The notes under the pieces are model-generated. The model was not told where the DNA came from. It ran no database searches and saw only the letters and a list, made by a program, of their open reading frames with translations. Below are positions 58,455 through 64,000 of a DNA stretch of 64,000 nt, in pieces. A program made the position numbers and the translations under genes. Source of the stretch: DATJPY01 sp035506135 (lineage in GTDB: Bacteria; Myxococcota_A; UBA9160; PR03); NCBI GenBank assembly GCA_035506135.1, contig DATJPY010000052.1, positions 62,001 through 126,000 of the forward strand. Direction: 5' to 3'. The stretch's first letter is position 1. Each line of letters begins with the position of its first letter.

Positions 58455-59636
58455 ATGCGGTGGGCGTCCACCCTCTCCGAGCGCCCGGACGCGGAGGGCG
58501 CGGCCGCGGAGGCGAGCGACGCGCTGCGGTCGGCGCTCGGGGGTGCGCCGGACCTCGCGTTCCTCTTCTGCTCGGACGCCTATGCGGCCGACTACGCGCG
58601 GCTCGCTGAGCGGGTGGTGGATCGCCTCGGCGGCGGCCTCCTGGTCGGGTGCAGCGGGCGCAGCGTGATCGGCGCCGGCCGTGAGATCGAGGGACACCCG
58701 GCGGTGTCGATCGTGGGCGCCCGTCTCCCCAAGGTGTCGCTCGCGCCGGTCCGGATCGCGGGCGACGGCTTCCCGCGCGGCGCGGAGGCGTGGCGGGAGG
58801 CCTTCGAGCTGCCGCCCGATCCCGCGCCGAGCTTCGTCCTGCTCGCCGATCCCTGGAGCTGCGACGCGGAGTCGCTGATCCGGCAGCTCGACGCCGACTT
58901 CCCGGCGAGCGCCAAGGTGGGTGGGCTCGCGAGCGGCGCCGAGCAGCCGGGCGAGAACGCGCTCTTCCTGGGCCACCGGCTGCACCGCGACGGGCTGGTC
59001 GGCGTGGCGCTCGCCGGCGACGTGAAGGTCGACAGCGTCGTGGCCCAGGGCTGCCGCCCGATCGGACACCCGATGTTCGTGACGCGCTGTCGCGGCCAGC
59101 TCCTCGTCGAGCTGGACGGCAGGCCGCCGATCCAGTGCCTGCAGGAGCTCTTCGAGCAGGGGAGCCGGCGCGACCGCGCGCTGATGCAGAGCTCGCTCTT
59201 CCTCGGCATCGAGATGCGGCCGGAGCTCTCGGAGTACCGGCGCGGCGACTTCCTGATCCGCAACCTGGCGGGGGCCGACCCGGGGACGGGCGTGCTCGCG
59301 GTGGCAGCGGCGCTGCGCGAGGGGCTGGTGGTGCAGTTCCACCTGCGCGATGCGCAGACCTCGGCGGAGGACCTGGAGGAGCGGCTCGCCGGCTATCGGC
59401 CGGGGCCGGGCGGCGCGCCGTCCGGCGCGCTTCTCTTCTCGTGTCTCGGGCGCGGCGCACCGCTCTACGGCCGCCCCAACCACGACAGCGACGTCTTCCG
59501 GCGTCACCTCGGAGCGATCCCGCTCGGGGGCTTCTTCTGCAACGGGGAGATCGGGCCGGTGGCGGAGCGCACCTTCCTGCACGGCTACACCAGTGCGTTC
59601 GGAATCTTCCGGCCGCGCGCGGAGCCGGCGCCGTGA
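58455..59636 (+). CDS. FIST-domain signal-sensing protein
   Basis: 393 residues with FIST_N ('LLVGCSGRSVIGAGREIEGH', 'RLPKVSLAPVRIAG') and FIST_C ('FLGIEMRPELSEYRRGDFLI', 'GALLFSCLGRGAPLYGRPNH', 'IPLGGFFCNGEIGPVA'). FIST domains are thought to bind small ligands such as amino acids and often sit beside sensor kinases; here there is no kinase. ATG at 58455 has a GGGGG four bases before it and gives the family N-terminus 'MRWASTLSERPDAEGA'; ATG at 58419 adds 12 residues. Coupled to the GNAT gene by GTGA. Confidence 0.88.
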   Translation: MRWASTLSERPDAEGAAAEASDALRSALGGAPDLAFLFCSDAYAADYARLAERVVDRLGGGLLVGCSGRSVIGAGREIEGHPAVSIVGARLPKVSLAPVRIAGDGFPRGAEAWREAFELPPDPAPSFVLLADPWSCDAESLIRQLDADFPASAKVGGLASGAEQPGENALFLGHRLHRDGLVGVALAGDVKVDSVVAQGCRPIGHPMFVTRCRGQLLVELDGRPPIQCLQELFEQGSRRDRALMQSSLFLGIEMRPELSEYRRGDFLIRNLAGADPGTGVLAVAAALREGLVVQFHLRDAQTSAEDLEERLAGYRPGPGGAPSGALLFSCLGRGAPLYGRPNHDSDVFRRHLGAIPLGGFFCNGEIGPVAERTFLHGYTSAFGIFRPRAEPAP

Positions 59637-60133
59637 GCGAGGTCTCGATCCGCCGCGGCCGCGCCGGCGACGTCGTCCCGCTGAACGACCTCTACAACCA
59701 CTACATCCGGGAGACGGCGATCACCTTCGACCTCGAGCCGATGCCGCTGGCGCGCCGGGAGGATTGGTTCGCGCAGTTCGGCGAGAGCGGCCGGCATCAG
59801 CTCTTCGTCGCAGAGCGGGGCGGACGCCTGGTCGGCTATGCCTGCAGCCGGCCCTTCCGCGACAAGGCCGCCTACGACACCACCGCGGAGACGAGCATCT
59901 ACCTGGCGCCCGAGGCGTGCCGGCAGGGAATCGGCCGGCGGCTCTACGCACGGCTCTTCGACGAGCTCGCGGGTGCGGACCTGCACCGGCTCGTCGCCGG
60001 CATCACGCTGCCGAACGAGGCCTCGGTGGCGCTGCACGAGCGCGCGGGCTTCCAGCCGCTCGGCGTCTTCCGCGAGGTGGGCCGCAAGTTCGGCCGCTAC
60101 TGGGACGTCCTCTGGATGGAGCGCGGGCTGTAG
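59633..60133 (+). CDS. GNAT acetyltransferase (phosphinothricin/methionine-sulfoximine acetyltransferase-like)
   Basis: 166 residues. 'IRRGRAGDVVPLNDLYNHYI', 'TAITFDLEPMPLARREDWF', 'SIYLAPEACRQGIGRRLY' (acetyl-CoA loop with Q-x-x-G-x-G/R) and 'VALHERAGFQPLGVFREVG' match the PAT/MddA group, which acetylates amino groups of glutamate analogues. Physiological substrate unknown. GTG at 59633 overlaps the FIST stop. Ends five bases from the convergent CoA-transferase gene. Confidence 0.88.
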   Translation: MSEVSIRRGRAGDVVPLNDLYNHYIRETAITFDLEPMPLARREDWFAQFGESGRHQLFVAERGGRLVGYACSRPFRDKAAYDTTAETSIYLAPEACRQGIGRRLYARLFDELAGADLHRLVAGITLPNEASVALHERAGFQPLGVFREVGRKFGRYWDVLWMERGL

Positions 60134-60138
60134 CCGAG

Positions 60139-61326
60139 CTAGCCGGCGGGCGGCTCTGCGTCCGCTCCGTCCAGCCAGGACAGGATGCGGGCGCGATCGG
60201 CGTCGAGGTCCGGCGCGGGCGGGCGGCTCGCGGGATCGGGCACCCCGTCGAGCTTGATCGGGTTGCCGGCCATCGGCACGCGGCCGGCTTCGGCGTCCTC
60301 GGCATGCACCACCATGTTGCGCGCGCGCACCTGAGGATGCGCCAGCACCTCGGCGACGTCCTGGATCGGCGCGCACGGGATGCCGGCGAGCTCGAGGCGC
60401 TCGAGCCACGCCGCGGTCGGGCGCGCTCGCAGCCGCGCCGAGAGCTCGTCGCGCAGGGCGTCGGCGTGCTCGGTGCGCAGCGCGTTGCTCGCGAAGCGCG
60501 GATCCGCTGTGAGCGCTCGACACTCGAGCGCGTCGGCGAGCCGGGCGAACAGGGTGTCGTTGCCCGCCGCCACCACGAGATGGCCATCGGCGGTCGGATA
60601 CGCCTCGAACGGCGCGATCGAAGGGTGGCGGCTGCCGAGCGGACCCGGCGCCCGGCCGGTCGCCGCGAAGCGCGCGATGGCGTTCTCGAGCATCGCCACC
60701 TGGCAGTCGAGCATGGCGACGTCGACGCGGGTGCCGCGGCCCGTGCGCGCGCGATCCGAGAGCGCCGCGGTGACGCCGAGCGCGGTGAAGAGCCCGGCGT
60801 CCAGATCGCCCACCGAGGTGCCGACCCGCGTCGGCGCGCCGCCGGGCTGGCCGGTGATCGACATCACGCCGCCGAGCGCCTGGACGACGAGGTCGTAGGC
60901 GGGCCGGGTGGCCCAGGGCCCCGTCTGTCCGAAGCCGGAGATCGAGGCGTAGACGATGCGCGGATGCCGCGCGTGGACGGCCTCCCAGCCGAAGCCGAGG
61001 CGCTCGAGGACGCCGGGCCGGAAGTTCTCGACGAGCACGTCGGCACGCGCCACCAGGCGCTCGAAGAGGGCGGCGTCGGCGGGCTCGCGCAGGTCGAGCG
61101 CCAGGCTCTCCTTGCCCCGATTCAGCGACAGGAAGTAGGCCGAGCGGCCGCCGATCCAGGGACCGATGCGGCGCGCGTCGTCGCCGCCTTCCGGGTGCTC
61201 GATCTTGATTACGCGCGCACCGAGCTCGCAGAGGAGCAGCGTGCAGAACGGACCTGCGAGCACCCGCGTCAGATCGAGCACGACGGTGCCGGCGAGCGGA
61301 CCCGCCGGCGGGCTGGGAGGCGGCAT
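60139..61326 (-). CDS. Class III acyl-CoA transferase (CaiB/BaiF family)
   Basis: 395 residues. 'VVLDLTRVLAGPFCTLLLCE' and 'GARVIKIEHPEGGDDARRIG' start the fold; the aspartate of 'TSVGDLDAGLFTALGVTAAL' is the site of the aspartyl-CoA/aspartyl-acyl intermediate. 'RPPAPDLDADRARILSWL' is the end motif. It moves CoA between carboxylic acids, substrate not readable. Starts 28 bases from the divergent CobW-family gene. Confidence 0.93.
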   Translation of the reverse strand: MPPPSPPAGPLAGTVVLDLTRVLAGPFCTLLLCELGARVIKIEHPEGGDDARRIGPWIGGRSAYFLSLNRGKESLALDLREPADAALFERLVARADVLVENFRPGVLERLGFGWEAVHARHPRIVYASISGFGQTGPWATRPAYDLVVQALGGVMSITGQPGGAPTRVGTSVGDLDAGLFTALGVTAALSDRARTGRGTRVDVAMLDCQVAMLENAIARFAATGRAPGPLGSRHPSIAPFEAYPTADGHLVVAAGNDTLFARLADALECRALTADPRFASNALRTEHADALRDELSARLRARPTAAWLERLELAGIPCAPIQDVAEVLAHPQVRARNMVVHAEDAEAGRVPMAGNPIKLDGVPDPASRPPAPDLDADRARILSWLDGADAEPPAG

Positions 61327-61354
61327 GCGCGGGGCAGGGTATCGTCCCGCCCTC

Positions 61355-62245
61355 GTGCGAGCTGCCCCCGACGTCCCGGTGCTCGTCGTGTCCGGCTTCC
61401 TCGGCTCGGGGAAGACGACGCTGGTGCGGCGGCTGCTCGACGAGTCGCGCGCGCGGGGCGAGCGCCTGGCCGTGGTGACCAACGAGTTCGGCGCGCTCGG
61501 CATCGACCGCGCGCTCCTCGGCGCGGGCGCTGCGAGCGCGGTCGAGCTGCCCGGCGGCTGCGTGTGCTGCGAGCTCTCGAGCGAGCTGGTCGACACGCTC
61601 GAGGCGCTCCGGCGCGAGCACGCGCCCGACCGGATCGTGATCGAGACCTCGGGCGTCGCGCTTCCCTACCAGACGCAGCTCTCGCTCTGGCGCCCGCCGG
61701 TGTCGGAGTGGGTCGGCGACGACATGGCCGTGGTGCTGGTGAACGCCGAGCAGCTCGCGGAGGGAAGCGAGCTCGGAGAGACCTTCGAGCAGCAGGTCTC
61801 GGCCGCCGACCTCCTGCTGCTGAACCAGGTCGACCGCGTGCCCGAGGCCGAGCTGCCGCGCCTCGAGGCCGCGCTGCGCGAGATCGAGCCCGAGGCGCCG
61901 ATCGTGCGCACCCGCCACGCGGCCGTCGACGCGGCGCTCCTGCGGCCGCCCGCGCTGCGCGGAGCCCGCGATCCGGTGGCGGCCCGTCCCCACGCCCACG
62001 AGGCCTTCGAGACCGACGAGGTCGCGATCGACCCCGGGATCGAGCCCGAGGCGCTCGTCGCCCGCCTGCGCGCGCTCGGCGCGCTCCGCGCCAAGGGATT
62101 CGTCGAGACCGCGGAGGGACCGCGACTGGTGCAGGGCGTCGGCCGCCGTATCGAGCTCACCCGAGCCGCAGCGCCCGACCCGCGGATGGTCGGGCGCGTG
62201 GTGGTCGTGCGGCGCAAGCCATCCGATCGGCCGCCCGCGGCGTAA
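61355..62245 (+). CDS. CobW/G3E-family metallochaperone GTPase
   Basis: 296 residues. 'LVVSGFLGSGKTTLVRRLL' is the Walker A; 'GGCVCCELSSELVDTL' holds the CxCC metal site that defines the family; 'IVIETSGVALPYQT' is the ET-S-G block and 'LLLNQVDRVPEAEL' the GTP base motif. The C-terminal domain is short. COG0523 proteins insert zinc, cobalt or iron into client enzymes with GTP hydrolysis; the client is unknown. GTG start at 61355 precedes the first strand. Followed at once by a two-hairpin region. Confidence 0.9.
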   Translation: MRAAPDVPVLVVSGFLGSGKTTLVRRLLDESRARGERLAVVTNEFGALGIDRALLGAGAASAVELPGGCVCCELSSELVDTLEALRREHAPDRIVIETSGVALPYQTQLSLWRPPVSEWVGDDMAVVLVNAEQLAEGSELGETFEQQVSAADLLLLNQVDRVPEAELPRLEAALREIEPEAPIVRTRHAAVDAALLRPPALRGARDPVAARPHAHEAFETDEVAIDPGIEPEALVARLRALGALRAKGFVETAEGPRLVQGVGRRIELTRAAAPDPRMVGRVVVVRRKPSDRPPAA

Positions 62246-62300
62246 CTTGGCTGGGCGGCGGTGTGGGTCCGGTTGCCGACACACCCGTTCCCCAGCCAAG
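62246..62300. other. Long interrupted hairpin after the CobW gene
   Basis: The ten bases right after the TAA stop (62246-62255) pair perfectly with 62291-62300. Inside, 62260-62265 pairs with 62280-62285. The stem-loop is strong and sits before a second hairpin with a T-rich tail, so it may be part of a tandem terminator, or a structured RNA of unknown role. Confidence 0.55.
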
Positions 62301-62309
62301 CCCGCCCAG

Positions 62310-62350
62310 GCGCCCCGGTCCGAGCACGGCTCGGCCCGGGGCGCTCTTTC
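62310..62350 (+). terminator. Rho-independent terminator before the MATE gene
   Basis: Nine base pairs (62310-62318 with 62336-62344), one mismatch, then six more (62320-62325 with 62329-62334) around a three-base loop, followed directly by TCTTTCC. It closes transcription from the CobW gene 65 bases upstream; the next start codon is at 62404. Confidence 0.8.
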
Positions 62351-62403
62351 CTCGAGGGCCGGCTCCGGTAGAGTCCCGCACTCCACTCCATCCCGGGCAC
62401 TCG

Positions 62404-63750
62404 ATGGGTCCGATCCGCGCCGAGATGCGGAGGCTGGCGGCGCTCGCGCTGCCGGTCGCTGCCACGCAGGTCAGCACGATGATGCTGGGCGTCGTCGACA
62501 CCCTGATGGTCGGGCGCGCGAGCGTCTCGGCGCTGGCCGCAGCGGCAATCGGCAACGTCTGGGTCTTCGGCACGCTACAGCTCGTGACCGGGATCCTGTT
62601 CGGCCTCGACCCGATCGTGGCGCAGGCCCACGGTGCCGGCGACGGCTCGCGCGCCGGGCTCGCGCTGCAGCGCGGCCTCGCGCTCGCGCTCTACCTGAGC
62701 CTTCCACTGGCCGCGCTCTGGACGGTCGGCGACGTCTTCCTGCGCCTCACCGGACAGGATCCGCTGCTCGCGCGCGACGCGCAGCGCTTCATCGCGGTGC
62801 AGATCCCGAGCATTCCCTTCTTCCTCGGCTTCAGCGCGCTGCGCCAGTATCTGCAGGGGCGCGAGATCGTGCGGCCGGCGATGTGGGTGATCCTGCTCGC
62901 CAACGGCGTCAACGCCGGCCTCGACTGGATCCTGATCTTCGGCCACGCCGGCTTCCCGGCCCTCGGGCTGGTGGGAGCCGGGATCGCGACTGCCGCGACG
63001 CGCGTCCTCTGCTTCGCGGCGCTGGCTGCGCTGGTGCGCGGCCTCGACCTGCACCGGGACGCCTGGCAGCCGTGGTCCGTGGCCGCCTTCGATCCGCGCG
63101 GCCTGCGCGAGATTCTGGCCTTCGGCCTGCCGGTAGGCCTGCAGACCTCGCTCGAGTTCTGGGCGTTCTCGGGCGCGACGCTGATCGCCGGCCGCCTCGG
63201 CGCCACAGCGCTCGCCGCGCACACGATCACCCTCAACATGGCGGCACTCGCGTTCATGATCCCGCTCGGCATTTCGCTCGCCGCGGTGACCCGCGTCGGG
63301 AACCTGCTGGGAGCCCGGCGCCCGGCCGAGGCGCAGCGCGCCGCGTGGGTCGCCCTCGCGCTCGGCGCCGGCGTGATGACGGCCTCCGCAGTGCTCTTCG
63401 TCGTGTTCCGCTACCAGCTGCCGCGGCTCTACACCCCGGACACGGGGGTGCTGGCGCTGTGCGCATCGATCCTTCCGATTGCGGGAGCGTTCCAGATCTT
63501 CGACGGGACGCAGGTGGTCGGCTGCGGGGTGCTGCGCGGGATGGGGCAGACGCGGCCCGCCGCGCTCTTCAACCTGATCAGCTACTGGCTGCTCGGCATC
63601 CCGATCGGTGCCTGGCTCGCGCTGCGCGCGGGGTGGGGACTGGCGGGCGTGTGGTGGGGACTGTGCCTCGGCCTCGCGGCGGTGGCGGTGCTGCTGGTGG
63701 CGTGGATCCACTGGCGCGGTCCCGATCGATCGGCGGCTCTCGCGAGCTAG
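62404..63750 (+). CDS. MATE-family multidrug efflux transporter
   Basis: 448 residues with twelve hydrophobic helices in two similar halves, as in NorM-type MATE proteins. 'LALPVAATQVSTMMLGVVDT' starts the first helix; 'LFGLDPIVAQAHGAGD', 'LPVGLQTSLEFWAFSGATLI' and 'GCGVLRGMGQTRPAALFNL' are MATE blocks. It exports cationic compounds or metabolites by sodium or proton antiport. A strong terminator lies upstream, so it has its own promoter, which I could not define. Followed by a luciferase-like gene 48 bases on. Confidence 0.92.
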   Translation: MGPIRAEMRRLAALALPVAATQVSTMMLGVVDTLMVGRASVSALAAAAIGNVWVFGTLQLVTGILFGLDPIVAQAHGAGDGSRAGLALQRGLALALYLSLPLAALWTVGDVFLRLTGQDPLLARDAQRFIAVQIPSIPFFLGFSALRQYLQGREIVRPAMWVILLANGVNAGLDWILIFGHAGFPALGLVGAGIATAATRVLCFAALAALVRGLDLHRDAWQPWSVAAFDPRGLREILAFGLPVGLQTSLEFWAFSGATLIAGRLGATALAAHTITLNMAALAFMIPLGISLAAVTRVGNLLGARRPAEAQRAAWVALALGAGVMTASAVLFVVFRYQLPRLYTPDTGVLALCASILPIAGAFQIFDGTQVVGCGVLRGMGQTRPAALFNLISYWLLGIPIGAWLALRAGWGLAGVWWGLCLGLAAVAVLLVAWIHWRGPDRSAALAS

Positions 63751-63798
63751 CGGGGACGCGGTGCGGGCTATGCTCCGCGCCGCCGGCCGGGAGGACCT

Positions 63799-64000
63799 GT
63801 GCGATTCAGCTACGCCGAGTCGATGTGCGATCCGAGCCACTACCTGCCGCTGGCCGTCGAGGCCGAGCAGGCGGGCTTCACCTCGTTCACCGTTCCCGAC
63901 AGCATCTGCTATCCGGAACGGTCCGACAGCCTCTATCCCTACACGAAGGATGGTGACCGCGGCTTCCTCGAGGGCCGACCGTTCCTGGAGCCGTTCTCGC
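63799..64000 (+). CDS. Luciferase-like (LLM) flavin/F420 monooxygenase, 3' end off-window
   Basis: The first 67 residues only. 'VRFSYAESMCDPSHYLPLAV' then 'EAEQAGFTSFTVPDSICYPE' match the first strand and helix of LLM-class enzymes, TIM barrels using FMN or F420. The GTG at 63799 has GGGAGG four bases upstream. The gene runs off the right edge, so cofactor and substrate cannot be judged. Confidence 0.75.
   Translation, partial: MRFSYAESMCDPSHYLPLAVEAEQAGFTSFTVPDSICYPERSDSLYPYTKDGDRGFLEGRPFLEPFS

Overview
The window is 64 kb of very GC-rich (about 70% or more by eye), tightly packed bacterial chromosome with about 61 protein-coding genes, no rRNA or tRNA gene, no CRISPR array and no transposon. 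Gene content suggests an uncultured soil- or sediment-type bacterium of the former Deltaproteobacteria (Myxococcota, Binatota or Desulfobacterota kin). The reasons are the order pheA-hisC-tyrA-rpsA-ihfB, the order mutS-amidase-glnD-xer-cca-scpA-scpB-rlu, a proteobacterial MiaE, PEP-CTERM proteins, and a class III cyclase/AAA/TPR regulator. This placement is an inference from gene order and protein style, not from a marker-gene tree.

Layout. 1-6.7 kb: end of a CBM9-like gene, a large cyclase regulator, and a phosphate permease with its DUF47 partner. 6.7-13.4 kb: metabolic genes (three VOC proteins, an aldehyde dehydrogenase, an aldo/keto reductase, two diiron ferritin-like proteins, a class V aminotransferase). 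13.5-20.3 kb: one long operon running from a small membrane protein through dgt, cutA and two unknown genes to a DHH-domain protein with a basic disordered centre, then queE. 20.4-25.6 kb: transglutaminase-DUF58-MoxR and a lipoprotein peptidase. 25.5-31.3 kb: prmA, a sugar-nucleotide reductase, a HAD phosphatase, a P-loop/dCMP-deaminase fusion, a kinase-like protein and coaE. 31.4-34.6 kb: two tandem PEP-CTERM proteins and a convergent diguanylate cyclase. 34.8-41.8 kb: a strong promoter and structured leader, then pheA-hisC-tyrA-rpsA-ihfB-lapA-lapB-like. 41.8-53.1 kb: mutS-amidase-glnD-xer-cca, then scpA-scpB-rluB. 53.1-64 kb: envelope proteins, an SRAP protein, MFS and MATE transporters, FIST, GNAT, CoA-transferase and CobW-family proteins, and the start of a luciferase-like monooxygenase.

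Most genes joined in one direction overlap by ATGA, GTGA or TTGA, so translational coupling is the rule. Nearly all convergent gene pairs end within 0-8 bases of each other or overlap, and three share one CTAG as both stop codons. Clear hairpin terminators appear only near 745 and 62330.

Points for a second look: an ATT start with a good Shine-Dalgarno site on the cyclase; an rluB whose S4 domain has no ordinary start codon; the DHH/arginine-rich protein with its two unknown neighbours; the kinase-like/deaminase fusion; the tandem PEP-CTERM family; and the structured, possibly 6S-like RNA upstream of pheA. No clearly new multi-gene defence or mobile system was found. The 15.2-19.6 kb unknown module is the best candidate for undescribed biology.
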